Assembly (NCBI GenBank): GCA_903912925.1
Contig: CAIWJG010000942.1
Coordinates: forward strand, 1 to 38,004
Reading direction: 5' to 3'
Source of the DNA: an uncultured Verrucomicrobia subdivision 3 bacterium
Lineage (GTDB): Bacteria; Verrucomicrobiota; Verrucomicrobiia; Limisphaerales; UBA8199
DNA length: 38,004 nucleotides
Both the position numbers and the translations under genes were made by a program. Shown here one piece after another: positions 18,682 through 27,473 of the stretch; position 1 is the stretch's first letter, and the number at the start of each line of letters is the position of its first letter. The notes beneath the pieces are model-generated. The model ran no database searches. It saw only the letters and a program-made list of their open reading frames with translations, and had not been told where the DNA came from.

Positions 18682-20738
18682 GAACTCTTATGAAAACAAA
18701 TGACCACATTGGCAATGGGCAAGGGACCCCAATCAAGCACTTATTGGTAGCGGCTGGGATTCTATTCATGGCACTGGGCTTGCAGATGCAGGCAGTGACG
18801 GTGACTACGGCGGAAATGGGTGAGGCTCGCCAGTGGGTGGCGGGGCATTTGGAGGGAGTCGGCGAGAGCAATGCGCCCGCGCTTCCGTTCACGTTCCGCT
18901 ATGGTGGGCGGACTTCAACCGACTTGCTCAAGGGCTGGAAATATGAGCATGGCTCAAAGAAGCTGGATGAGCAGCGAACCGAGCACACGCTGGCCTGGAG
19001 TGATCCGAGCACCGGGCTGAGCGTCCGGTGCGTGGCAGTTGAGTATCACGATTTCCCCACCGTGGAGTGGACGTTGTATTTCAAGAACACCGGCGCCGCG
19101 GACACGCCGATCCTGGAAGACATTCAGGCGCTCGACCTGCGGGTGTCTCGGGGTGAAAAAGGGGAGTTCATTCTGCATCACAACGTGGGCAGCCCCTGTG
19201 CGCCCAACGATTATCAGCCGCTGGTGACGACGCTGGGTCCAAAGGCGACGAAGCGTATTGGGGCGGCTGGGGGGCGCCCCACCAACTCAGATTTGTCCTA
19301 TTTCAACGTGGAATGGGCCGGGGAAGGGATGATCGTTGTGGTCGGCTGGCCGGGTCAATGGGCGGCCCAGTTCACGCGCGACGGGGCCCGTGGGCTCCAG
19401 CTTCAGGCCGGGCAGGAGCTAACGCACTTCAAGCTGCATCCCGGGGAACAAGTGCGCACGCCGCTCATGGTGCTCCAGTTCTGGAAGGGGGAGTGGATCC
19501 GGGCGCAGAACATTTGGCGGCGGTGGATGTTGGCGCATAATGTGCCCAGACAGGGCGGCCGACTCCCGGAACCGGAGTTGTTTGGCTGCAGCTCCCATTT
19601 TCACGCCGAGATGACTCAAGCCAATGAACAGAATCAGATCGAATGGACGGAGCGCTTCCTCCAGGAGAGAATCAAGATCGGCCATCGGTGGATGGACGCC
19701 GGCTGGTATGTGAACAAGACCGGCTGGCCCAACACCGGCACATGGGAGGTGGACACCAATCGGTTTCCGCATGGCCTGCGGGCTATTTCCGATCACGCCC
19801 ACGCCAATAGCATCAAGACCATCCTATGGTTTGAGCCTGAACGGGTGACCCCGGAAACCTGGCTGACGGAACAGCATCCGGAGTGGATATTGGGCGGCAA
19901 GGCCGGGGGACTGCTGAACCTGGGCGACCCGGCCGCGCGCGCCTGGCTGACAGACCACGTGGACAAGCTGATGACCGAGCAAGGCATCGATCTCTACCGG
20001 CAGGACTTCAATATGGACCCACTGGCTTTTTGGCGAGGTAACGACAGCGAAGATCGCCAGGGCATTACCGAGATTCATCATGTCGAGGGCTATCTCGCTT
20101 ACTGGGATGAGTTGCTGCGCCGACATCCGGATATGTTCATCGACTCGTGCGCCAGCGGGGGGCGGCGCAATGACCTGGAGACGATGCGCCGGGCGATTCC
20201 CTTGTGGCGGACTGATTACCGGTGCGAGCCAGTGGGGACGCAATGCCACACCTACGGCATTTCGTTGTGGATACCACTATCCGGCACCGGCGCGGCAGAC
20301 GTGGACAGATATGCTTTCCGCAGCAACATGACCCCGTTCAGCAACCTGCTTTGGGACATGCGCGACAAGAAGCTGGATTATGACTTGATGCGCCGGCTAA
20401 CCAGTGAGTTTGCGCGAATCGCACACTACTGGCTGGGGGACTATTACCCGCTGACTGCGTTTACGACGGAGCAGGACGCGTGGATGGCATGGCAATTCGA
20501 TGTGCCGGAAACCGGGGAGGGCATGGTGCAGGTATTCCGCCGGGCCGAGAGCCCGTACTGCGGTGCGCAGTTCAAGTTGCATGGGTTGGATCCCGCAGCC
20601 CGATATGCGCTGACAGATCTTGACGTTCAGGATCAGACCACTACGCGTACGGGCCGGGAGTTGCTGGAACAGGGCCTGTCCGTAGGCATCACGAACAAGC
20701 CGGCGGCCGTGGTGCTAACCTACAAGAAACTCAACTAG
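18678..20738 (+). CDS. GH36 alpha-galactosidase-like enzyme (first of tandem pair)
   Basis: The ATG at 18678 overlaps the GH106 stop (ATGA); ATG 18690 is also possible. A signal peptide follows (KHLLVAAGILFMALGLQMQA). After an N-terminal beta-sandwich, the barrel shows RWMDAGWYVNKTGWPNTGTW and TILWFEPERVTPETWL. The putative nucleophile is Asp443 in LYRQDFNMDP and the acid/base is Asp499 in DSCASGGRRNDLET, both standard GH36 signatures. The protein has 686 residues. It probably removes alpha-galactose (or a similar sugar) from oligosaccharides outside the cytoplasm. The gap to the second GH36 gene is only 4 bases, so the three genes form one operon. Confidence 0.9.
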   Translation: MRTLMKTNDHIGNGQGTPIKHLLVAAGILFMALGLQMQAVTVTTAEMGEARQWVAGHLEGVGESNAPALPFTFRYGGRTSTDLLKGWKYEHGSKKLDEQRTEHTLAWSDPSTGLSVRCVAVEYHDFPTVEWTLYFKNTGAADTPILEDIQALDLRVSRGEKGEFILHHNVGSPCAPNDYQPLVTTLGPKATKRIGAAGGRPTNSDLSYFNVEWAGEGMIVVVGWPGQWAAQFTRDGARGLQLQAGQELTHFKLHPGEQVRTPLMVLQFWKGEWIRAQNIWRRWMLAHNVPRQGGRLPEPELFGCSSHFHAEMTQANEQNQIEWTERFLQERIKIGHRWMDAGWYVNKTGWPNTGTWEVDTNRFPHGLRAISDHAHANSIKTILWFEPERVTPETWLTEQHPEWILGGKAGGLLNLGDPAARAWLTDHVDKLMTEQGIDLYRQDFNMDPLAFWRGNDSEDRQGITEIHHVEGYLAYWDELLRRHPDMFIDSCASGGRRNDLETMRRAIPLWRTDYRCEPVGTQCHTYGISLWIPLSGTGAADVDRYAFRSNMTPFSNLLWDMRDKKLDYDLMRRLTSEFARIAHYWLGDYYPLTAFTTEQDAWMAWQFDVPETGEGMVQVFRRAESPYCGAQFKLHGLDPAARYALTDLDVQDQTTTRTGRELLEQGLSVGITNKPAAVVLTYKKLN

Positions 20739-20742
20739 ACCA

Positions 20743-22842
20743 ATGCGATTTCCGAAGCGGGTGGCAATGATTGGGGCGGTCGCAGCTATGATCTGCGTGA
20801 ACGTGGAGGCGGACGCGGCGGTCAGACTGGGTGGCCGGGAATTTCCGACCAATGCCATCGCCTCCACCACGCAGGACGAGGCAGCCTTCAACCGGCAATG
20901 GGCGGAACGCGTCTTTGGCGATGCGCCGGAGCCCTTCTCATTCACCTACGGCGGGCGGCCATCCTCCGCACTGGTTCAAACCTGGAAGCGCGAGCTTCGG
21001 GAGGAACGAGCAAATGCAACCACACTCCTCCGGACGCTGATCCTGACCGATCCCGAGACAGGTCTGGAAGTGCGTGCGGTGGCTTCAATTTACACAGACC
21101 TTCCAGGAGTGGACTGGACGCTCTACTTCACGAACAAGGGAACCAACGAGACGCCGGTGCTGGAGCAAGTGAAGGCCGTTGACGTCATGGTCGCGCCGGC
21201 GACAAACACCGCTGCGGTATTGCACCGACTGCGGGGAAGCATGTGCGGCGCGGACGATTGGCAGCCGTTTGACGTGCCGCTCGCGCCCGGAACCAAGAAC
21301 GAGTTTGGGGCGGTCAACGGCCGGTCGTCTGCCGACAGCCCTTTCTTCAACTTGGACTGGGGCAGTGGCGGGGTGATAACCGCCGTGGGCTGGTCGGGGC
21401 AGTGGCGCGGCGTGGTAGAAGGGAACAACGACGGCTCCCTGCGAATTCAGGCCGGGATGCAGAATCTCCATGTCCGGCTGCGTCCGGGGGAGACCATACG
21501 AAGCCCGCGCATCATGCAGCTCTATTGGCTGGGCGGGGATCAGTTCCACGCGCACAACCTTTTCCGTCAGGTGATGTTGCGCCACATCGTGCCCCGGATC
21601 GACGGGAAACCAGTCACACCCCCGATTGCGCACCTGAGCACCTCGTTCTACGAGCTGAACGGCAGCACGGAGACGAACGTGCTGTCGCATCTGGAAGCCA
21701 TCAAGGGGCTGGGCTTTGAGATCTTTTGGCTGGACGCCTATTGGACGCGGGACGGTTTTCCAGCGGGCATGGGGCACTACGGGTTCCCCATTCAGCGCGC
21801 AGAGCCACCGGACCGTTTCCCGCATGGGCTGAAACCGATCGGCGACGCGGTGCGGCAGGCAGGCATGGGGTTCCTGATGTGGTTTGAGCCCGAGCGGGTG
21901 CATCCCGGCACCGCACTCGCAAAAGAGCATCCGGAGTGGGTCATTTCCCCGAGCAAAGACGGGGGCGGACTGTTTAACTTGGGGATGCCCGAAGCAAGGG
22001 AGTATATGACCCGTTACCTGAAAGCGGTGATCCAGGAATATGGGCTGGCATGCCTGCGCATTGACTACAACCTAGACCCCCTAACCGCCTGGGATTTCCT
22101 CAACCGCCAGGCCCCTGACCGCGTCGGCATCGCGGAGATTCGGTATGTGGAGGGGCTCTATCGGATGTGGGACGACCTCCTGGGAGCATATCCACACCTC
22201 TTTATTGACAATTGCGCCAGCGGGGGCCGCCGCATAGATCTGGAAACTTGTTCGCGCTCCATTCCGTTGTGGCGGAGCGACAATACCTGCGACATGCTCG
22301 ACCTTCGGTCGGAGACGATTGGCCAGGCGGCGATCAAGAACCAACTGATGAGCGCTGGGCTGAACCGTTATGTGCCCTTCAGCACCGTCGGGCAGATGGG
22401 AGCGACGCCTTACTTGTTCCGGAGCGGGTTTAACGCAGGGATTGCCTTTGCAGAAGACTGCCGGCCAAGCGACTATCCGCGTGACCTCCTGAAACAGGCC
22501 ATCACCGAGGGCAAGCGCCTCCGCAAGTATTACTTCGGCAACTTCTACCCCCTCTCCGACGTGACGCTCAACCCGAAGGATTGGTGTGTGATGCAGTATC
22601 ACCGTCCAGCGGAAGCGGACGGCATGGTCGTCGCCTTCCGGCGTCATCAATCGCCCTACGGGAGCTTCGTGTGCGCGCTTCAGGAGGTTGACCCGGCGGC
22701 TGATTACGAGGTAACACTCTATCGCAGCTACAAGCCGTCCGCCGCGATACGCATGAAGGGCGCGCAGCTTCGCAGCCTCAAGGTGGAGATTGACGAGGCG
22801 CCCGGGTCACAGGTCATTGAGTACAAGATTCAGATTGACTGA
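20743..22842 (+). CDS. GH36 alpha-galactosidase-like enzyme (second of tandem pair)
   Basis: This 699-residue paralogue of the preceding gene has the same layout. A signal peptide (MRFPKRVAMIGAVAAMICVN) leads to a beta domain and barrel with WLDAYWTRDGFPAG and GFLMWFEPERVHPGTA. The nucleophile is Asp441 in LRIDYNLDP and the acid/base Asp499 in DNCASGGRRIDLET; the spacing is almost equal to its neighbour's. The two proteins are clearly diverged (for example DSCASGGRRND against DNCASGGRRID, and different flanking loops), which suggests an old duplication with changed specificity rather than recent copying. It ends the GH106-GH36-GH36 operon. Confidence 0.9.
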   Translation: MRFPKRVAMIGAVAAMICVNVEADAAVRLGGREFPTNAIASTTQDEAAFNRQWAERVFGDAPEPFSFTYGGRPSSALVQTWKRELREERANATTLLRTLILTDPETGLEVRAVASIYTDLPGVDWTLYFTNKGTNETPVLEQVKAVDVMVAPATNTAAVLHRLRGSMCGADDWQPFDVPLAPGTKNEFGAVNGRSSADSPFFNLDWGSGGVITAVGWSGQWRGVVEGNNDGSLRIQAGMQNLHVRLRPGETIRSPRIMQLYWLGGDQFHAHNLFRQVMLRHIVPRIDGKPVTPPIAHLSTSFYELNGSTETNVLSHLEAIKGLGFEIFWLDAYWTRDGFPAGMGHYGFPIQRAEPPDRFPHGLKPIGDAVRQAGMGFLMWFEPERVHPGTALAKEHPEWVISPSKDGGGLFNLGMPEAREYMTRYLKAVIQEYGLACLRIDYNLDPLTAWDFLNRQAPDRVGIAEIRYVEGLYRMWDDLLGAYPHLFIDNCASGGRRIDLETCSRSIPLWRSDNTCDMLDLRSETIGQAAIKNQLMSAGLNRYVPFSTVGQMGATPYLFRSGFNAGIAFAEDCRPSDYPRDLLKQAITEGKRLRKYYFGNFYPLSDVTLNPKDWCVMQYHRPAEADGMVVAFRRHQSPYGSFVCALQEVDPAADYEVTLYRSYKPSAAIRMKGAQLRSLKVEIDEAPGSQVIEYKIQID

Positions 22843-22901
22843 CCGGGCGTGGGAGTTGATTTTGTCCTCGCGGAACAATGACAGCACAGAAAGGCCAAGC
22901 C

Positions 22902-23807
22902 ATGTATAAAATCATTGGAGCGGACGGCAAACCATACGGTCCCATCAGCATCGAGCAATTGCGGCAGTGGATAGCCGATGGGCGGGTCAATGCTGCGACT
23001 CGGGTGCAAGAAGCCGGTGCCGTGGAATGGAAAACGGCGGCTGATTTTCCGGAACTCGGATTCGCACCCGCCGCGGGCGTTCCGCGTATGGGTTCAACAC
23101 CACCCCCTTTGCGGTCGGGCCGACCATCGGCACAGCAGAACGGCCTGGCGATTACGAGCTTTCTCCTGGGGCTGTTGTCGCCGGTTTGCTTCGGGCTGTT
23201 GGCGGGCATTCCCGCTATTATTTGTGGTCATCTGGCGCGCGCCCGTGCCCGGAGGTCACCGGCGCAATATGGCGGTGCAGGGTTCGCTCTGGCCGGGCTA
23301 ATCCTGGGCTATGTCAGCCTGGTGATCAGTTTGCTCATTTTACCTGCGATGCTCCTGCCGGCATTGTCCAACGCCAAAGGCAAGGCCCAAAGCATCAGTT
23401 GTAGGAATAATATGATTCAAATCGGCCTTTCGTTTCGGACGTGGGCGATAGACAATGATGGTAAGTTCCCATTCAACGTGAGCACGAACAAAGGGGGCAC
23501 CCTGGAATTGTCCATGCCGGGAAGCGGAGGGTTTGACCGAAACGCGGCCTTCATTTTCCAGGTCATGTCCAACGAGTTGAGCACCCCCAAGATTCTGGTT
23601 TGTCCCGCCGATTCGAAAAGGCAGTTGGCGTTCGATTTCATAAGTCTCCAGCCAGCGAATGTGAGCTACCAGGTTCGTTCCGGCACGAACGTCACCGAGA
23701 CCACTCCCGACCAGATCCTTGCCGTCTGCCCGATCCACAACCACGTGCTGCGGTGCGATGGCAGCGTCATGACGGAAAGAAAAGCAAAGCTCTCGCCGGA
23801 TAAGTGA
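22902..23807 (+). CDS. GYF_2-DUF4190-pseudopilin-like hybrid membrane protein
   Basis: The start at 22902 is favoured over ATG 22878 because AGAAAGG (22888-22894) lies 7 bases ahead of it and MYKIIGADGKPYGPISIEQL is the usual GYF_2 beginning. Residues 1-50 are a GYF_2-type peptide-binding domain. Residues about 80-155 form a DUF4190-like pair of membrane helices. The rest begins LLPALSNAKGKAQSISCRNN and MIQIGLSFRTWAIDNDGKFP, which matches the soluble domain of PVC pseudopilin-like proteins, and ends with a His...DG-type motif (HNHVLRCDGS, shorter than H-X9-DG). The prepilin cleavage site itself is missing. The protein has 301 residues. Role unknown; it may sense or tether partners at the inner membrane. 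Confidence 0.8.
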   Translation: MYKIIGADGKPYGPISIEQLRQWIADGRVNAATRVQEAGAVEWKTAADFPELGFAPAAGVPRMGSTPPPLRSGRPSAQQNGLAITSFLLGLLSPVCFGLLAGIPAIICGHLARARARRSPAQYGGAGFALAGLILGYVSLVISLLILPAMLLPALSNAKGKAQSISCRNNMIQIGLSFRTWAIDNDGKFPFNVSTNKGGTLELSMPGSGGFDRNAAFIFQVMSNELSTPKILVCPADSKRQLAFDFISLQPANVSYQVRSGTNVTETTPDQILAVCPIHNHVLRCDGSVMTERKAKLSPDK

Positions 23808-23958
23808 TCTGATGCACGCATCACGATCGCATTCTCAATCTCGCCTATGGCGGGGAGTTGTTTGCAAGTTCGGTGTCGTGGGAAAGCGACTGCCAGTTTT
23901 TACAACTCGGTAAAGGGCTCGAAGAACGGCCGAGGCAGCAATAATGGACGAGGATTGA

Positions 23959-24723
23959 ATGAATAAGCTTCTACAGCTCTGGTTCGCTATCTTATTGGCC
24001 TTGGCGCCTGCGGCATGGGCGGAGGAATTCGATTCTGGCGGCGTTAAGATCCACTACCAGGTCGAGGGCAAAGGAGAGCCGGTCATTCTGATCCACGGGC
24101 TCATGGCCAATGCGATGCTCAACTGGGAATTGCCCGGCGTTATCGCGGAACTGGCGAAGCATCACCAAGTTATCGCCTTGGATTGCCGCGGCCACGGGAT
24201 GTCGGGTAAACCGGTAAGCGAGGATGAATACGGGGTGAAAATGGTGGACGACGTGGTGCGCCTAATGGACCATTTGAACATCCAAAGGGCGGATGTCGTA
24301 GGCTATTCGATGGGCGGGGCAATCACAATGAAGTTGATGGTGCTGCATTCGGAACGGGTGCGGTCGGCCGTGCTCGGCGGCATGGGCTGGATGAACAGCG
24401 ACAACGTGTTCCCGGGCGATGGCAAGGAAAAGAAGAGTCCGACCGCCCTGGATGCCTGCGTCCGCGGATTCAAGAGGCTGGCAGTCAGCGCGGAGGATGT
24501 CCGCGGCATCAAGACTCCATTCCTTGTTATCATCGGAGATAGCGACCCTCTAAGGCAGAAGTATGTGGAACCGCTGCAAAAGCTTCGTCCGGATGTGCCA
24601 GTCAAAATTGTAGAGGGCGCCGGTCACGTGACTTGCTTAGCCAAACCGGAGTTCAAGAAGGAGATTAAGGCGTTCCTGGACGGCATCCGATCACCATCCG
24701 CCTCGTCCTCCTCTCAACAATAG
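23959..24723 (+). CDS. Exported alpha/beta hydrolase
   Basis: The 254-residue protein has a signal peptide (MNKLLQLWFAILLALAPAAW, then AEEF). The fold is shown by VILIHGLMANAMLNW (oxyanion loop) and the nucleophile elbow GYSMGG with Ser117. The remaining triad members are probably Asp196 in GDSDPL and His223 in GAGHVT. The second family landmark DCRGHGMSGKP is also present. These features place it with epoxide-hydrolase/esterase-like enzymes; the substrate is unknown. GAGGA at 23950-23954 could serve as a close ribosome binding site. The final residues (SPSASSSSQQ) are low-complexity. Confidence 0.88.
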   Translation: MNKLLQLWFAILLALAPAAWAEEFDSGGVKIHYQVEGKGEPVILIHGLMANAMLNWELPGVIAELAKHHQVIALDCRGHGMSGKPVSEDEYGVKMVDDVVRLMDHLNIQRADVVGYSMGGAITMKLMVLHSERVRSAVLGGMGWMNSDNVFPGDGKEKKSPTALDACVRGFKRLAVSAEDVRGIKTPFLVIIGDSDPLRQKYVEPLQKLRPDVPVKIVEGAGHVTCLAKPEFKKEIKAFLDGIRSPSASSSSQQ

Positions 24724-24748
24724 GTTTCGGCTTGATGGTGTTCCCAAC

Positions 24749-25018
24749 GTGGCATACGTTGCACATGTGAATCGCCATAACATCACCCTGTCTGAGCCCG
24801 TGAGCGAAATTGTAAAGGCTCAGGTCAAGAACGGCCGCTACAAGGACTTCTCGGCTGCGGTGCAGGACGCTGCCTGGAACTTCTTTCTGGGGTCTCCCAG
24901 TCCCTTTGAGGAATTCGGTGTTACCCCGGAAGAGGTTGAACGGAGCTACCGCAGGACGATGGCGGAAATCGAGCGGGAGCGTAAAGCCGGCAAGCTCAAG
25001 CCTTGGAAGCGAGCGTGA
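24749..25018 (+). CDS. Antitoxin, ParD/ribbon-helix-helix-like
   Basis: This small 89-residue protein starts at a GTG. The N-terminal part NITLSEPVSEIVKAQVKNGR followed by YKDFSAAVQDA resembles the ribbon-helix-helix DNA-binding region of ParD-like antitoxins. The charged C-terminal tail (ERERKAGKLKPWKRA) would wrap the toxin. Its stop overlaps the start of the toxin gene (GTGA). The family assignment rests on pattern and gene pairing. Confidence 0.7.
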   Translation: MAYVAHVNRHNITLSEPVSEIVKAQVKNGRYKDFSAAVQDAAWNFFLGSPSPFEEFGVTPEEVERSYRRTMAEIERERKAGKLKPWKRA

Positions 25019-25284
25019 TCCTAACCCGACCGTCCTACGACCGAGCTCTGGGGAAACTGTCAACGGAGCAGCAGCACAGGGTTGGCATGGCAGTTGAGAA
25101 GCTCGATCAGGGCTTTGGCCGGCCTCATTTGCACGCGGGGATCGGCGTCAGGTCGGTTGGCAGCTATTTTGAATGCCGTGCCGGTCTCGGGCTCCGAGTC
25201 CTCTTTGTCTCTTCGGCGGGGGATTTGATCCTTGTGACGGTGGGGAACCATGACCACATCGCGCGATTCGTCCGCAACGCATAG
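25015..25284 (+). CDS. RelE/ParE-like toxin
   Basis: GTG at 25015 overlaps the antitoxin stop; a TTG at 25003 is a less likely start. The 89 residues (ILTRPSYDRALGKL, later YFECRAGLGLRVLFVSSAGD and VTVGNHDHIARFV) match the RelE/ParE fold of mRNA interferases and gyrase inhibitors. The ending NHDHIARF is typical of the RelE side. No frameshift is seen, so the module is probably functional. Confidence 0.7.
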   Translation: MILTRPSYDRALGKLSTEQQHRVGMAVEKLDQGFGRPHLHAGIGVRSVGSYFECRAGLGLRVLFVSSAGDLILVTVGNHDHIARFVRNA

Positions 25285-25385
25285 GGTGGGCAAACCACAG
25301 CACAAAAGGGCTGATACGAAGGAAGCCATTGGTCTAAAACGGTCGCGCCTTCGCTCTACTCGACCAGTGAAAGAAGAAATGTTGA

Positions 25386-27029
25386 ATGAAAGCATGTGAC
25401 TCCGATTCTAGCCGACAGGGTGAGAAACACTCGCACACCGCACTTGGGAAACGGATCAACAGGAGGTGGGCCGTAAATGGGGTCGCGGCATTGTGTCTGT
25501 TCGTTACAGGCTGTTCCCTCCGCGCCCAACCCTCCCCGAAATCAGTCCTTCCGGACGCAGGCCATAGCGCCTCCTCCATGAGGATCTATCGGCTTCCCCA
25601 GGGCGAGGTTCCCGCCCCCATCTCCATCACCGCAGGCGGGCTGCCGCTGCCTGTCTCGCTATGTTACGTTTCCGCTTGCCCCTATAACCGGCGCTGGCCA
25701 GGTCATCAGCGCACGACCGACCAGCGCGAGATCGCCTATTTTGCACGCCTGGCGGGGACGGGACCGATTACCTTTCGCTACACCCCGGGCCGCGCCTTTT
25801 CGGTTTGCACCGTCCGTCCCTTGTCGGCAAAGGTCACTCCGACGGTAAAGGACGGCACCATCACCTTCACCCTTCCCCGTGCCGGCGGCTACTCGGTCGA
25901 GCTTGACGGTCTCCACAACGCGCTGCATCTCTTCCTCGATCCGCCCATGAATTACCGCGTCTCGCCCGATGCCAGAGGGGTTCGCTATTTCGGCCCGGGC
26001 GTCCATCGCATCGGCATCCTGCACCTGAAGGACGATGAGACGGTCTATATTGATGAGGGAGCCGTCGTCTATGGCTGCATCCACGGGGACGGGGTCCAGC
26101 GCGTTCGGATACTTGGCCGCGGCATCCTCGACAACAGCGAGAACGTCGAGGAGATCCTCCGCAAAGTTGACAAGCTCGGAGACGGTTCCGTTGATGTCGG
26201 CAACAGCCGTCGCGAGCACACGATTCACCTCATTAATTCGAGCGACATCGAGATCGAGGGCATCACCATTCGCGACTCGTTGCTCTACAACATCGCCTGC
26301 TTCGGCTGCAGCAATCTTACGGTCAAGAACTGCAAGACCATCGGTTGCTGGCGCTATAACTCCGACGGGATAGACCTCCACAATTGCCGCAACGCGCGTG
26401 TCGCCGATTGCTTCGTGCGCAGTTACGACGATTCGCTCTGCGCGAAGGGCCACCCAGGCTATCGCTACGACACCTGCGAGGACATTCTGTTTGAGAACTG
26501 CGTCGTGTGGAATGATTGGGGGAAAGCACTCGAGATTGGCGCTGAAACCAGCGCCGAACACCTACGCCGAATTACTTTCCGCAACTGCGATATCATCCAC
26601 GCAACCCATCCCGCCATTGACATCATGAATGTTGATTGCGGCCGGGTGCATGATGTCCTCTTTGATGACATCCGCATCGAATACGATACCGTCACCCAAC
26701 GTCCCGCCATGCAGAAGAACGACGAGACCCCGTTTGTGGTTGACCCGCACAGCACCTACATGCCCTTGGCGGTCTGTTTTAACATCCAAAAGCACCCGGA
26801 ATACTCGGGCGGACTTGATCGTCGCGGCTATGTCTATGACATCACGCTGCGCAACATCCGCATCTACGCCGACCGCATGCCCTCCTCCTCCCTCTACGGC
26901 TACGACGAGGAGCACGCTGTTTCCGACATCACGGTGGATGGTTTCTTCCTCGGCGACCGGCGGATCACCAGTCTGGAAGAGGCGCGGTTCCATCTCGGCA
27001 AGCACACCCGCAACGTCCAGATTCGCTGA
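25386..27029 (+). CDS. GH28-like (polygalacturonase-related) beta-helix lipoprotein
   Basis: The 547-residue protein has a lipobox (FVTGC, Cys43) after a basic, hydrophobic signal, so it is probably lipid-anchored. The body is a right-handed parallel beta-helix with many N-rich turns. NSDGID (325-330) and DD (348-349) keep the spacing of the three catalytic aspartates of GH28. The usual GHG histidine and RIK motif are not seen; the matching places read NDWGKALEIG and HPAIDIMN. It may therefore act on a different pectic or uronic substrate, or be a binding protein. It lies near the GH106/GH36 operon. Confidence 0.78.
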   Translation: MKACDSDSSRQGEKHSHTALGKRINRRWAVNGVAALCLFVTGCSLRAQPSPKSVLPDAGHSASSMRIYRLPQGEVPAPISITAGGLPLPVSLCYVSACPYNRRWPGHQRTTDQREIAYFARLAGTGPITFRYTPGRAFSVCTVRPLSAKVTPTVKDGTITFTLPRAGGYSVELDGLHNALHLFLDPPMNYRVSPDARGVRYFGPGVHRIGILHLKDDETVYIDEGAVVYGCIHGDGVQRVRILGRGILDNSENVEEILRKVDKLGDGSVDVGNSRREHTIHLINSSDIEIEGITIRDSLLYNIACFGCSNLTVKNCKTIGCWRYNSDGIDLHNCRNARVADCFVRSYDDSLCAKGHPGYRYDTCEDILFENCVVWNDWGKALEIGAETSAEHLRRITFRNCDIIHATHPAIDIMNVDCGRVHDVLFDDIRIEYDTVTQRPAMQKNDETPFVVDPHSTYMPLAVCFNIQKHPEYSGGLDRRGYVYDITLRNIRIYADRMPSSSLYGYDEEHAVSDITVDGFFLGDRRITSLEEARFHLGKHTRNVQIR

Positions 27030-27064
27030 TTCCACGCGGAATCGCCAGAGTCAACTTGCTAACA

Positions 27065-27096
27065 GGGGTGGGGCCGGTGGGGCGAGGGACGGGGGG
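27065..27096. repeat. 32-base G-rich repeat (inverted partner at 32509)
   Basis: GGGGTGGGGCCGGTGGGGCG and the following 12 bases match the reverse complement of 32509-32540 with one mismatch. The two copies bracket the IS element and the LamG gene. Confidence 0.75.
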
Positions 27097-27139
27097 CAGG
27101 GCTGCTCTAAGGTTCTCCCGTTCCCAGCAAGCAGCTACC

Positions 27140-27189
27140 AAATCCGAAGCCCGAAACCCGAAGGAAATCCGAAATCAGAAATCAGAAAT
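27140..27189. repeat. AATCCGAAGC-type micro-repeat
   Basis: Tandem phrases AATCCGAAGC, CCGAAACCCGAAGG, AATCCGAA and ATCAGAA run together. In reverse complement this is CCTTCGGGTTTCGGG-like, the phrase seen before atpG at 4660-4692. Confidence 0.65.
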
Positions 27190-27197
27190 GGCTCGGC

Positions 27198-27353
27198 TCA
27201 TTCCGCCTTGCTTGGTTCCTCCGCCCACGGCTCGTCATTCATGATGAGCGACCCGTCCGGCTCGCGAACCTGCTCTAGCATCCAAGCTTGCATCTCTTCA
27301 TCCGTCAGGTTGGGAGGAAATTCCAACTTCAATATTTCAGCGGCGCTTAGCAT
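27198..27353 (-). CDS. Small acidic protein, unknown function
   Basis: A 51-residue frame runs from ATG (27353) to TGA with no interruption: MLSAAEILKLEFPPNLTDEE, later MNDEPWAEEPSKAE. It overlaps the stop of the disrupted upstream gene by TGATG, so the two were probably an operon. No family is recognised. It is short, acidic and soluble, and might be a regulator or an antitoxin-like partner. Transcription now probably depends on the IS element or a local promoter. Confidence 0.5.
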   Translation of the reverse strand: MLSAAEILKLEFPPNLTDEEMQAWMLEQVREPDGSLIMNDEPWAEEPSKAE

Positions 27354-27465
27354 CAGAGCACAACATAGTTCAGCCCATTTTCAGCGGCAACGGTTTTCAA
27401 GATGTCATGGAATTGCTCAGGTGTTGGATTGGGCGGGCTCAAACGAGTGATCACCTTGCTGATAT

Positions 27466-27473
27466 TTACAAAG
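27466..27473. repeat. Target site duplication, left
   Basis: TTACAAAG, identical to 28506-28513. Confidence 0.93.

Noticed and set aside
27027..27042. Terminator after the GH28-like gene
   Set aside because: GATTCC/GGAATC makes a 6-bp stem overlapping the stop codon, but no T-run follows.
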